Shown: in pieces, positions 31,790 through 44,357 of the stretch | Position numbering within the stretch: position 1 is the first letter of the stretch | How the letters are laid out: each line of letters opens with the position of its first letter | Assembly (NCBI GenBank): GCA_025991245.1 | Contig: BQMJ01000053.1 | Coordinates: forward strand, 124,001 to 188,000 | Direction: 5' to 3' | DNA length: 64,000 bases | From: Galdieria partita | Lineage: Eukaryota > Rhodophyta > Bangiophyceae > Galdieriales > Galdieriaceae | Position numbers and translations under genes: made by a program | Notes under the pieces: generated by a model | Database searches by the model: none | Told to the model about the DNA's origin: nothing | What the model saw: the letters and a program-made list of their open reading frames with translations, nothing else

Positions 31790-33665
31790 CGAGGTAGAAT
31801 CAAAGATAAAGCCAATATCCATTTCTGATTATCATTCCATTGTCTGGAAACTTCTTCAGTATACTTGTTATTTACATTCAACTGAATGGCTGTTCAATGA
31901 TTCTGCTCCAATTCGAGCTGTGATGCCACTGGATGTAAAAATTTAGCAACTTGTGCCTTTTTCATTGAGCGTCCAACACCAGAACTTGAAAACATTTCAA
32001 TGCAATACCTAACAAATATACTCTCTCTTTAGTGGTTTCAGTCGCCACAGGCGTTTGCAGAAGATTCATCTTGAATAACAAGGACAGGATTGTCTTTCAT
32101 ATCTGCTACTCGAATAAGAACATCAGGTCTGTCGAATGAAACCAAATATTCCATCTTTTGATAAATACATTTCAAAAAATAGTTTCCAAGTTATAAGTTT
32201 CTTCGCTACAAGTATTGATTCCAATCACTGTCGAACTAAATGCTGAAACATACTTGAGAATAGGATCCACCTTGAAGCTGCTAACGGTTTACTATATTCT
32301 ATGGATACTCTTCTATAAGACTATGTCGAAATATACTCAATTCTTCTAGTTTGGAACAGAAACACCTTCGAACATAAAGAGTAAATATAGTCGCACATTT
32401 GAGACTACCACTTGTCGACGAGAACGAAATTCAAATAAATCGAATAGGAGTGAATTTTCGATAGTAACTTTTGATGTCCTTCAAAACAGTCTTTCTACAG
32501 ACCAACTTGAACAATGTTTCTTCAGCTTGGCTAAGAATTGTTTGTACGTCTTTGTCTTGTTCATTGCTCGAGCAGTTCAGATAACAAAAACCAAAATGTT
32601 TCGCAATGTCCAAAACATTATTTAGAATGACTCAAAAGTATCAAAGTCTCTCTCACTGGAATACAAAATTCTAAAATAATGACAAAAAGCATAGAAGAAA
32701 CAGAAATCCTTGATTCCTTTATCATACCAGAGAAAGTTATTGTCAGAGAACAATTTGGAATCATTTTCTCCATTTCCGTTCTTATTTCATCCTCTGAAAG
32801 ATTACAAAAACTATTCCAATTTTCACATCTATCAATCAATAATATACTAACAAATACAACTGTATACAGTTGTTTGAAGAACCAATGGCGTCCTTTACCA
32901 TGACTAGGAAAAGTACTTTTAAAACTGACTAGTTCTTGTACTCCATATTTGGTATCAAAGACTTTTACAGTTTCTTCTGAACAAGGATCCAAATGAAGAA
33001 CATTGAATATTATTCGAGAAAGGCATAGCATCTTCTTGTCTACTAGTTGTTGAGTCCGACCTCCCTGCGGAAACAAAGAGTACAAAAGACACAGCTAAAA
33101 AGCTCAATAAAACTCCTAAAAAGGAACGATAAACAGTAGACATTCGAGTGCCTTTGTCAGGCTTTATCTGTTTTGATGTTCCGAATTTCGTCAATAAACA
33201 AATACAACTAAAGTTTCCTTAGGACTTTTAATCTATTTGAAGCCATTCTTCTGGACAAAGCAAAAACTTGAGGAAATCAGGGCCAATTGGAAATTTATCA
33301 AGTGCTTCATTGCCCATCCATTCTAAACATGTAGTCTGAAAGCGAATCCCGTGAGGAACTTGGAAAGAATTGAACACTATATATAAAGTCTCGTTGAGTA
33401 GAGCATCTAGACAAATTTTCCTATTTTCTCTCCTATTCCAATCTCAGACAGGCCAATCCATTTTCAAAAGTTGCAAACGTTTGGAGGTGTTGGCCAATCG
33501 TGCTTTCCACTCCCACGCATTCGGAATGCGTAAGGCAAAGTTGGTTATTCCACACTTGAGAAACCTTTCATGTCTCACAAACTTGAAAAGCATTCAGATC
33601 TTACAACTTCCTGGCTCTCAGTTGACAAGGGAATATTTGATCCTTCCAGTATGAATGCCTTTCAA
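31790..33665 (-). pseudogene. Broken group C P-loop NTPase copy (fossil)
   Basis: Segments are similar in order to the whole group C gene at 44,358-47,021: an N-terminal part around 33,230-33,665, a middle part with LSEDEIRTEMEKM and SSMLF, then HFGFCYLNCSSNEQD, and NNKYTEEVSRQ near the 3' end. The copy is old and broken in several places and lacks the last part of the family. It is divergent from the group B copy that starts at 33,819. Confidence 0.75.
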
Positions 33666-33818
33666 TCTTTCAATATTGCTACCCATGTCCAAACACAGAA
33701 ACTGTTTTGTAACGATTATCCTCCATAAAAGACAATCTAATGTTCTATTTGAGTCTATTCTGAATACTTTTTGTGCTAACAAACGAAAGCAACCCAACTA
33801 ATTTTATTTTGGGCGACG

Positions 33819-35949
33819 ATGAGTTTAGGTGAAAAGTGGGTTCTTCGTGACACGTTCGAGCCTATTGTGGTAGACCGTGAAGATGACGTCTACCACGTTA
33901 CAGACACACTTTGTGAGCTTTATCTCAACAGAGGGCAGCTGAGGGTTGAAACAACTGGCCTCAATTACAGGTTGTCCGTCCCATTTGCGCCCCACTTATT
34001 GGCTCCGGGAAAACGACGTTTTGCCGAAGCTATTTGGAGTTGTTGCAGAGGTTTCGTGAAACTTTCCTGTCGTCTTTTGCTTCAGACGCTTCCAGGAAAG
34101 AGTTTTTGGACAAGTTACACGATTCAATTCTACTTTATGTGGATTTGACAGAGCTCAAACCCATCAATCCCATTGAAGAAAAGCGCAACCTGGAGTGAGC
34201 TGTTCATTATTTGTTGTTCAAGTCTGCTTGTCTGCAGTCGGGGTTTCAAGAAGAACCGAGTCCTGTGGAGTGTTACAACGTCCTGCAACTTAGGACTACC
34301 GTGTTAGTTAAGAGAATCCGTGAAGTGTTAAACATGCGTACTGATCAGTTTCTTCTTGTTGCTTTTGATGAAGTTGTTGTTCTAGGTGAGAGTTTCGAAG
34401 AATTTCATTTCAAAAGGACCCAGGATGGTAGAGTTTTTCCATACAACTACTTTTTTGGGTTTATTTCGGGACTCTGTAAGCAGTGCAAAATGTATTTTTT
34501 ATTGTTGTTGGAAAAAGTGAAGGCTTAAGTATACATAATTACGCAATTTCAGTATCCAGGGTTGAGTTGACGTTTATTCCTCTTTCACCACTTGAAAAGC
34601 ATAGCATCATTGAACATTTGGAGAAAAGTTCTTCTTTTATGTTTACTGGGAGTCCTAAAGTTTCACAAATCCTTTGTCATCAACACTTTTCAACCAGTGA
34701 ACTTGCAGAATTGTTACTAGAACTTACTGGTGGTGTTCCTGGTTTACTTGTGAAAGCAATCAACTACCTTTTGCATTGTAAATTATCACAAGACCACTTG
34801 TTATTATCTAAAGAAAGCTTTTGGATGATAATGAATGATTCCATAGTAACAAATTATTGTGTTGATCCATTGTTGCCTCGTTTGAGTAGTCTTAGCAAGA
34901 CGCGTCAACGTTTGTTAAAAATGCTTACTTTGTTGGCATTATATCGTATTCGGTTTGAGTTGGATGAGCTTGTACACCTTAGCTCTACTTTTGATGTATT
35001 TCTGTTTGATCTAGTAACAGATATGTGCTTTTATCGTCGGTTGATTGTAGATGAAAACCATCAAGAACGTTATGAAGTGTTGATTCCCAAGTTACTGATT
35101 GGATATATTGAGCAAAGTGTAAAGAATGATCGATTGGAATGGTTACTATTACAAACCCTCAAGTCACAGCCTGTGGAATTCTTTTATGAATCAAAATGTC
35201 GAGTTTTCGAAGGTCTCGTTGCCACAATGTTTTATTTACATTTTTGTTATCACCCGACAGACAGTTTGATGTTTTCTATTCTTGGTCAGTTGTCTTCTGT
35301 TTGGAAAGAGATGAATGTAAAGTTTTCCTCTGAATCTACTGCTTACTATATGAAATCTATACATTATACTAGATCTACATCAGAAGTAGAGAGAGATACA
35401 TTCGGTATCAATGACTGGAAAAAAATTGTGGAAGAAATGTTAGAATTCGAAAAGATATATATTCCATTTGAGCCAACATCTCGTAGTCCAGATATATTAT
35501 TCAAGTTGCATGGAAGAACGAGCGAACAGAATTTGATTGTGGGTATTGCTTGTAAAGGACGATGGAGTTTTAATGGTATTAGATGGAATGAAATAGTGGA
35601 TGAAGCTTGCAAGTTTTTGCAACCAGTTCATGATCAAGTCGTGACTGTTCATCCTACATTACATTGCATGTTGATCATCATGAGTACTAAGCTATCGACT
35701 AGTGTTGCAACTGACTTGAATCATTCTAGTCATTGTTATTCCTTTGGCGATAGAATAGCAGGAGATTTCTGGATTCCTCGTAATTGTGAATTGATCATTC
35801 TTTCTGAATCAGATGTAGAAAACTTTATTGGTAAAGATATTTTGTCCAGTTTAAGGAGTGCTTTCAAGTCTACGGATAATCCACATTCGAGAAGTATTGG
35901 AATTTCAACAGTGCAAGAAATGGTTTTATCTCTTTCCAAAAATATTTAG
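33819..35949 (+). pseudogene. Group B P-loop NTPase/REase-like copy, probably broken
   Basis: The order of parts is a header (VVDREDDVYHVTDTL), a P-loop region after VPFAPHLL, Walker B (QFLLVAFDEV), a strand FIVVGKS, LTGGVPGLLVKAINYLL in the helical lid, and a C-terminal domain with YIPFEPTSRSPDI followed by IVGIACKGRW. It is distributed over about three reading-frame blocks, so it looks broken, with roughly two breaks. The last block is long (488 residues), suggesting a relatively young fossil. Its mate at 36,736-38,816 faces it. Confidence 0.75.
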
Positions 35950-36735
35950 AAATAGCATCTTATTGCTGTTTGGATCCATGTTGGTTTGTTCATTTGAGAA
36001 GTATTCGAAAGGTTCAATTCGTTTGTAAAGAAAGTCAATTTTCCTAATTTTCCATTATTTTTGGACTATTCTATCGTACTTTGTCGAATAATTCTTAAAC
36101 GAGTTTAGTAGTGCAACTGTACAATTTTATTGTTGTTTACTTGTGAACTCGTTATGTACTGTTACAAATTCAATGTCTTTGTGGTTAATGAGAAAGAACT
36201 AAGCTCTCCTTATTTTTCTGTTTACCATTTCATAGAATGTCTTCAAGATTGGATTCAACTATATCTCACTTCCAACATGTTCTTCATGGTTTTATGGGTC
36301 CAATAAAGGAAAAATCAGAAAGTGACAACAAGTTAATTCTTGAGCTATCAACTAGACTTTCTTGTTCGTTACATGAGCTGGACACCAGTAAAACTGAATT
36401 TCAAAAGTTTATGTGATCAAACTCAGTATGGCCTCTGTACCCTCTTTAAGAGTAACGTGGAAAGTAACAGTATTCCAACAAGACTACGGTATTCCTCTAG
36501 CAATACTGGAGCAGACAATCAGTTCATTTTAAAAACATGTACTTGAAGACTCAGTGAAAAACCAAAAAGAGATGCAAGCAATTATACAACTTGTAAACTA
36601 TTGACTCTCTTCAATGATAATAACCCATGTTATGGAATATAACTGTATGTCTTATAAAATGTTTTCAAACATATTTCATTCACATCTCGCAGAGCCAATT
36701 ATCGAACGAACACTTGAATTGTAAGAATTCCAACT
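35950..36735. other. Spacer between convergent group B copies, with one small frame
   Basis: No recognised gene. A 59-residue plus-strand frame at 36237-36416 (begins MSSRLDSTISHFQHVLHGF) and a nearby helical-looking fragment ending KEMQAIIQLVNY (about 36,535-36,605) could be remnants of a small coiled-coil gene. Codon patterns are not strong enough to call it. Confidence 0.35.
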
Positions 36736-38816
36736 TTATTGCAAACTCATGAAACTGTCACGGGCTCTTCGAAGTAAGTTGAATCCTAAATCCCCGAAAG
36801 GAGGATTATCACTCGTAGAGAATGCTCTTTCAAGTCCATTCAATACTTCTCTGTCAATGAGCATTGCTACATATCTTTCACAAAGAATAACAAGTTCACA
36901 ATTTGGAGGAATTGAAAAAGGATTCCCTCCAATACGCATTCCACTCGTATAACATCGACTCTGATTACCCAACTCGCTTGCAACATTGAGTGCTAATTTT
37001 GTACCAAATATAATAAGCATACAATGATAACATTCCAATGCTTGGGATAAAAATTCATTAAAAACAGGATCAAGAAATTTTTTAGCTTCTTCAATAATAT
37101 CTGACCAGCCAATTCCTTCCGATTTCCAACGACCTTTACAAGCTACTCCCACCATAAGAACGTTGGAGTCATCGGGAGATTGTAATTTGAACATAATATC
37201 AGGACTATAAGAATTCGCTTCCACTGGAATATAAACTCTGTCAAAACAAAATGCTTCGTGAATAATCTCGTTCCATTCATTACATCCATATGTTTTCCGT
37301 TTCTTGCTTGATTCACTCCTTGCTTCACCACAACTAACCAACATCATGTAATGAAGAGGTGAAGGTCCATGGATAGGAAGTTTCATATCTTTCCATATGG
37401 CAGATAATCTACCCAACAACTCACTAAACTCATTTCGTACTGTTGAAGAAAGTATCAAAACAAGTCGGGTCGCAACAATTCCTTCAAATACACGACATTT
37501 GGATGAAAAGAAACAATCCACTGGCTCCATATTAAGTGATCCCAAAAGTATCTTCTCTAATAAAGAGAAAGATGATGCGTTTTTGAGATTTCTAATAAAC
37601 ACTTTTGGAAACAGAACTTGGAAAGTATTATCGTCAATAGGATATCGATAGAATCCCATTTCAGTAACAACATCAAATAAATAAGACTCCGAGTTGCGTT
37701 CATCGTCCGCTTTAAAGGGTATACGATATAGTGCCATCATTAGTAGCATATCAAGTACACTTCTTCTACCCTCATCCAAACTTGATATACGTGTTACAAA
37801 GGGATGAGCAAACTGTTCTAAAACCATCCTCCTTCATACACGATAGACATTCATCTTTCGACCTAAAAGATTGTCCTCTTGTTTGTACATAATTTAAAAG
37901 CATATTCACTGCACGAGTAAGCAAACCAGGAACTCCACCTGTATACTCCAATAGTGCCTCTGCCAATTCATTTACTGAAAAAGAAGGACTACATAGAATA
38001 TCACAAACTCGAAATTGAGTCTGTTCTTCGAGATGACTTTTTTCAAGGAATTCAACGATACTGGACGAGTTTAACGGTGATAACGAAATAAAATGCAATA
38101 ACACCTTTGATACTGAAGCTGTATAATTCTTAATACTTAAACCCTTGCTTTTCCCAACAACAATAAAGAATACATTGTCTTGTTTACAGAGTCTCCGAAC
38201 AATACGAAAGAAGTCATTGTAAGGACGAACTCTACCATCCGGGGTCCTTTTGAAAAGAAAAACGTCGTCAATCTCATCTAGAACACCAACTTCATCAAAA
38301 GCAACAAGAAGAAACTGATCAGTACGCATGTTTAATATGTCTCGTAAAAGTGTGACTAGGTTCAAGGCTTCCATTTCCACAGTCTCGTAGGCTTGTGTCT
38401 TTCTCATCAATGAAATATCAACTTGCAAGCAGGCAGTCTTGATTATCAAGTAGTAGACAGCCCACTTCAGACTATTTTCTTTGGGTTCAGTGGGTTCTAG
38501 GCGTCTCAAATCCACATAAAGTAGAACTGCTTCATGTAATTTGTCCAGAAAGGATCTCGTGCGGTCTTTTTCATAATCACTTATGTTTTCAGGTCCTATT
38601 AGTGCTCTTTCACCCATGCTCTTAATAACTTTTTACGAATCGTGTCTTTCCACCTCCAAAGAGATGTGGGGCGAAAGGAATGACTGGTTTAAAAGAACGA
38701 TCGACTTCCCGGCGAACCTGCAACACGTACAACTGTCGAGTTGTTAAGACCAAGTCTTGCTCTCTATCGACTACAACAGTGTCATAAATATCTTCTCGTT
38801 GGAAAACACTCGACAT
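36736..38816 (-). pseudogene. Group B P-loop NTPase/REase-like copy, probably broken
   Basis: Paralogue of the copy at 33,819-35,949, in opposite orientation. It shows the header VVVDREQDLVLTTRQLYVL, the P-loop APHLFGGGKTRF, Walker B FLLVAFDEVGVLDE, the strand NVFFIVVGKSKG, YTGGVPGLLTRAVNMLL, and a C-terminal domain with PVEANSYSPDIMF and MVGVACKGRW. The reading frame is in about three blocks with roughly two breaks. The large blocks remain mutually alignable with the sister copy at protein level, so the family was probably translated until recently. Function is inferred only from architecture. Confidence 0.75.
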
Positions 38817-40102
38817 AGTGGATGAGGTGTTGAAATTCAGAAAAATGCCAACGCGAATATTTCCAAGTAGTTTCTCTTTTTCACAACTATTTCTATAGAA
38901 CGAACTTCTTTCTTATTTACATTCTCAAACAATGTAAAATGTCATTCACTACTCGATTTCTGTTGTTTCGTTCGATGTGGTGTCGTCATACATTTGTAGC
39001 AAATGTAAACAGTTTGATTGTTCTCGTAAACATTAGGAAACTTTTCTTTAGGGTGTCAAGGCAACAAGATAGTGCGACAAGTGGAACATAGCTAAATTTC
39101 AGCTTTAGCTTGTTTCACGTCTTGTTCAATTTGGAAGTTTATTTTGAAAATATCTCATTCAGTTGTTGCTTTTCCTCTATTCTTGCACTATATGACTGTT
39201 TTACTAGAGCAGACAAGATTGAAAGTAACACTTGACAACTCAATTGGTTTCTCTACTATTCAAGTGCTCTTAGTCTTTCCAGAATTGTCGGTGGTTGACT
39301 TTGTTACTTGGATCGTAACCTTTTTGAAATTTTCTAGACTTTTTCAGTTGTGTATAGAGAGTAATGGAAATCAGAGTATATGTTGTTGACTACTGTTGGA
39401 TTGCTGTATTTGTCAATTCACGGAACGTTGTCTGCATATTGGTACTTGTTATGTGAGTCCTAATGATATCATGTCATTGATAGTTTTCCTATACAGAATT
39501 GACAAGATAGATAGAGTCAATAATGGATGCTCCATTTCTTTACAATTCAATTTGTACTCTATGGATTATGAAACATTTGTTCTGTAAATAAGCTGAATTA
39601 AAAGCTGCTTAGTTGTCTTTTATCAGCATACTTGCCTTCAAAATGACAACTTATGTGTCGTTGCTAATAGGTGATTGGTTCTCTTTTGTGATTGACGATC
39701 TCTCCTCAACAATTTCATTAGCAAAGATTTGTTTATCTGACAGACTTTAAGAGCTTCCTGAATACTTTCTGAATGATCGTTTGGCTGAAAAGCATGTCTC
39801 CAAGTTTAAAACAAGGTGATTCTATACAACTGAAGATACTAAATCAAAACGCTCGCCAAAGCTGTTTACTTGAAATTGAGGTTGAGTTGATTTCCATCCA
39901 AAGTGCTAAAAATGACTTTAGGATGTATACATCTTCTATTATAGCAAACAAATCATCCATATCAGACTTTCTGCTTCCACAATGATTCTTCATTGGCTTG
40001 CCAGTCAAGCAAATAAAATATTCAAAAAAGTATTATTTATCATAGTCTTTGTAAATCATAAACCTCAAAACAACTTTGCTTCCATCAAAGGATCGTAAAG
40101 CA
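38817..40102. repeat. Spacer with diverged copy of repeat family R
   Basis: From about 38,950 to 39,990 the sequence is recognisably similar, in the same order and on the same strand, to 42,655-43,870, 48,840-50,250 and 52,530-54,350. Shared landmarks are a GTTGTTGCTTTTCCT-type stretch, the TAGTxTTTCxAGAATT motif, and TGTGAGTC followed by a TACAAAATxGxxAAGAxAGA stretch. No gene is seen. Confidence 0.6.
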
Positions 40103-42504
40103 TCACTTTTCCAACAAAACTCGAAATCTTTCAGAAAAGCCTTCACTACAAAGAAACTCAATATAGTCTGGTACTGATAAACTACCTTTGGCCTCCTTAA
40201 ATGGTAATGGAGTAACATAGACAATACTTATGCAGTGTCGCCAATCAACACCTTTGGAATCCAATAAACGAAAATCTACAATCCTTCCAGAATCATCTTC
40301 TTCTAACGTGATGGTAAACTCTTCATTCAGAATCAAACCAATTAAGTTTAGTAACTGAGGCTTGTCTGTTAATCTCACTCGTCTCCTCTTCTTATTACGT
40401 TTTTGGCCACTTTGGGAACTTGCCATTGATCCTTGTTTGCTCTTTGAACTACTAGTTGATAAGTTGGCCGATTCTGAAGTATTCCATACGTCTTTCTTGA
40501 AAGAAGGTGGCAAAAAGGAGTTTTCGATAGCAGCAGAGTCACGATTATGGCTATAAAATGAAGATATCGATACTTGAAAAAAGTATATATGCCATTGAGA
40601 ATTCACAATATCCACAAAAATATAGTCAAATCGAGGATGTCGTTCTTCCAGTAATATCCAACAGGAATGAGTAAACTTTTTCATGGGAGGATCAAATTCA
40701 TCTCCAATCAACCGAACCCAACTATTACAAGATAAACTCAAGTTCCTATAGGGTTTGCTATCGGAACGGATAGTCACTTCTTCTGTTCTATTGATGAACC
40801 ACAAAAAGAATAATTTTTCAAAAGTTTGCCCTCTTGTGCCTGGATCACGTCGATAAAGTTGAAACAATTCAGCCAAGTAATTCTCAGAAGCATATCTTTC
40901 AAGGAAAGAGGATAACAAAATATCACGTGCAACGCTGTTATAAAAGCGTAAGTAGACTTCGTCAACCACAACTAATAAACCTCGATCTCGATATGCTCCG
41001 TCTGCAACTGTAATATTGGGTTTATTCCTATCCATGAATAGCTTATAAAGCATAGAATCGAATGCCCTCTTTTCTCTTTCAGACCTAAGTCCATCAAGAT
41101 AGTCATTGTGGCTTCTTGTCATTTCAGAATATAAATTCGAGGTGAAGCGTGTCTTTAGACTTTCGAAATTAGCATCAGGACGAGTTTTGGCAAGATTTAC
41201 CATTTTGGCTATCATTCTAGGCACCAACCCAGTAAGTTCGACCATTTCGTCTGAATGTTGACGAAGAATGGGTGGATAATCAGGTAAATCTTGCCACAAG
41301 TCAAACTCTTTGAAACTTAGAGGCTCCAAATAGTGTTTGATATTTCCAGAACCACTAGGCAAATTATCTTCAAATTGATGATGCTGTGAACCTGCAATAA
41401 GAACTCCACAATAAGGCTACTCAAGTAAATGAAAAAGTCATTGTAAAAAAAGAAAAAGCCTTTACTTACTGTATTCATCATTGCCAATTTGGTATAAAGG
41501 AGAAAGAAATCCGGCCATCCATTTATGTCACGACCAAACTTGCCCCAAAACGCATTATGTTCATCTACTATCAACATATTGCGTGGTGCATGCAGCATCA
41601 TGGTATCACGAATTTCTGAAGAAAGAGATATTTCTTTCTCTTTTATGGCAAAATAAATGACATCTTTAAGGGGAGCACCATTCAAAGAATCATAGTCAAT
41701 TGACATAAAGCATGGCATTTCTTGTAGAATGTCTGCATTTATAAAAAGCAACATTTTCAAGTAGCGAGAAACCACTTGAGAGATGCTTTTAACGTTCAAC
41801 CAAGCCTCTGCGTTTCCAATATATTGCAGTGGAATCCTGCAATACCGTGAGAAAATAGCGGCCAAGTAGAGATCTACACTCTTTCCTAGACCACTTGCTG
41901 CAGAAACTATGATCTGCTGGGGTGGAGGACTGCAACCTTCTGCATCAAGACTTTCAATGTGGCTATTCCACCTCTTGATAAACTCTCCTCTCAAAAAGAT
42001 TCTGGAGATTTTCCCAGCACTTTTTTCCACTGGGAAATCTTTGGGAAACTGCTTGGGAACAAGCAACGGTGCTATCTCTTTAAAAGTTTCTTTCCCAACT
42101 TTGAAAACTTTACCTCCTACTTGTACCTTCTCTCCAATAACTGACGCGACAGTTTTGAACAAACACTCTTGTGGAAGATCAGGTAGGTTTGTCAACCACA
42201 TATTGCTAAACTTTTCGTCAATTTTAAAATCGTCTTGTACAAATATCTCTCTAAAGTCAATATATCTTTTACTGTCTCTGCCACGACCATTTATGACTGA
42301 AGCAAGAACAACTCTTCGACAACCAAAACCGGGACGTTTCTTGTCAAAACAAGACAATGGTTTTGTAAAACTTCTACTCCATAAATGACACTCTTTGGTT
42401 CCACAAAACACCTTAGTTTGGAATGGATACTGAACAACATTGGCTGGGGAAGGACATGCAGAATGAAACGAAAAAGCAAAGCAACCAACAAGCATTGCAA
42501 CCAT
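40103..42504 (-). CDS. Group A: Crinkler/RHS-like P-loop NTPase with REase-like C-terminus, looks whole
   Basis: Two exons with one intron between about 41,391 and 41,466 give about 770 residues. The N-terminus is hydrophobic (VAMLVGCFAFSFHSA) and may be a signal peptide. The NTPase core has Walker A IIVSAASGLGKSVDLY (GLGKS at about 205-209) and Walker B NMLIVDEHNAF (about 309-319). A helical lid follows, with PLSFKEFDLW and GLVPRMIAKM. The C-terminal part has FDYIFVDIVNS followed by HIYFFQVSISSF, resembling the D...QVx core of the restriction-endonuclease-like domains of CR-RHS effectors. A basic stretch RNKKRRRVR could be a nuclear localisation signal. I infer an effector- or transposon-derived role; no experiment is implied. 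Known family ties come from memory. Confidence 0.7.
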
Positions 42505-44357
42505 CCAACAATCTCAAAATAACGATGGACAATTGCTTTAGAGCCAATCAATCATGGCGATGGATTTATATAGTCTGAGCCAACTGACTTGTTGTTTGCA
42601 AACAAAGAAAACCCTACAAGTTTCACAAAGTTTAACTAAATATGTTTGAGTTTATGGAGTGATGATGGCAGCTTTCAACCTTCTGTTGACCAACTTGAAG
42701 AAATCACCAAAGTGGCACTATATGATATGAGCTAGTTGACCGTGAATAATATAAAGCGTTATGAATGTTTGAGTGCTTGACTAGTTTATATGTTTCCAAA
42801 TTGTACAACAGATTTTTTAACAACTTTGAGTTTTGGCGTTGCATTTTATAATATGTAGAATAGCCAAGTTTGAAAGTTTTCGTGAGAGTGGGGTTTTAAT
42901 AGAACTGTTGTAGATCCGTCTGTGTTGTTTATCAGAGAAACTCTGAGGAAAATAGAGAGTCGTGGTACTACATAGCGTGTTCAAGTATTCTGGGTATAGT
43001 CGAAAAGTTTCTGAGTTGCTGCTTTCTTCTCCGTTTGCTTCTCTATGTTGGTTTAACTAGTGTAGGCAATTCTTTGTCTTGGAAAGCCACCCTTCACAAT
43101 TTGGGTATGTTTCTCCAACTTTGGAGTGCTCTAGTGTTTCTAGAATTTTCTGTGGTAGATTGTTGAGTTTTGTGAAACATAGACTGTTTGAAACTTTGCT
43201 CGGTTCAAAGAGAGTGACGGGCTGAGTGTCTTTGTTTTTGATTGTTGTTCCAAGGGACAAACAAGGCAAAGTTCTTGCAACGATACTTATCATGTGAGTC
43301 GTGACGCTATGCTATATGAATAGTTTTCATACATAGCTTTTATACAAAATAGAAAGAGTCAACAACTGATTCGCTATTTTCGCAATTCAATTATACAAAA
43401 GTAGAATATGCGATACTTGGTCTATGTACTCAAGCAGTTTGAGAAACTTGACTGGATTCTTTATCAACATACTTGTAGGTAAAATACAAATTATATACTT
43501 GTGTCACTTCCAATGTGTACTTAAACGTTTTGTTGATAATAGAAATACTCAACCAGAGTGTATAAACTCAAAACTGCAAAAGTCTGAAAAGTACTTGATA
43601 TTGGTAACACAAAACTCACAATCTTTCAAGCTGCAAACAGGTCAGATAGACATTGATCAGCACAAGTGTTCACTCTACTTGCCGAAATTTCTCTATGACA
43701 ACTTGGTGACTACACACCCAATCGTTCCAAGTTACGGAAAACACGCTTTTCTTCGTGAAAGCAGCACATAATACTTTCTTGAAATGATTCCTATCGACTA
43801 GAGCTCAGTGTTCTCAAAAACACTTGAAACCAGTAAATCTCCGAGGTAAGTGACAAAGGTGAGTCTATCTCACTAGATAGACGCCTTTCCAAAAGATCCC
43901 CCTTTTTCCTGCACAAGTCGCTTCTTAAATAGACTTCCGGCTCTTGTACGTAATGTTATAATTTCATTGTCGTCTGCAAAGGAGAGTATACCGTCTACTG
44001 TACATTTGCTGACTGTTTGTTCTTTACAGTGTTTCTGTAGATTCCTTTTGTATAGAAGGAAAGAACGATAATTTTACTAGTCTTTCAATGATGCAAATTT
44101 AAAACGATAATATTTCAAGATGACTCAACATTGGCTTTACAAAAAGTAATGGACGACGAAATGTAGAGTTCGATTCACCAAAAAGTAGAGTATCAAAGTT
44201 ATTGACTGTTGTTCGCAAATTCGTCAACTCGTAATGCTGCTAATATATAGAAGAGATGATCTTCGTGTACTCGAATGATTCTCAGTAATTTTTCATCGAC
44301 CTTGCTTCGATTATTTCCAACAACGCTATGCAATAGTGTCGCATATCGACCAGCATA
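42505..44357. repeat. Spacer holding a repeat family R copy (about 42,655-43,870)
   Basis: About 1.2 kb is clearly similar to 52,530-53,755 in direct orientation (for example GATGATGGCA at 42,661 and 52,539, then TTCAACCTT). A plus-strand frame around 43,560-43,770 (CSLYLPKFLYDNL, ending near HAFLRESST) is conserved in the second copy, suggesting vestigial coding. The rest of the spacer (43,870-44,357) shows nothing recognisable. Confidence 0.7.

Noticed and set aside
39144-39985. Small frames inside the repeat R copy before group B
   Set aside because: They are not conserved in the other R copies.
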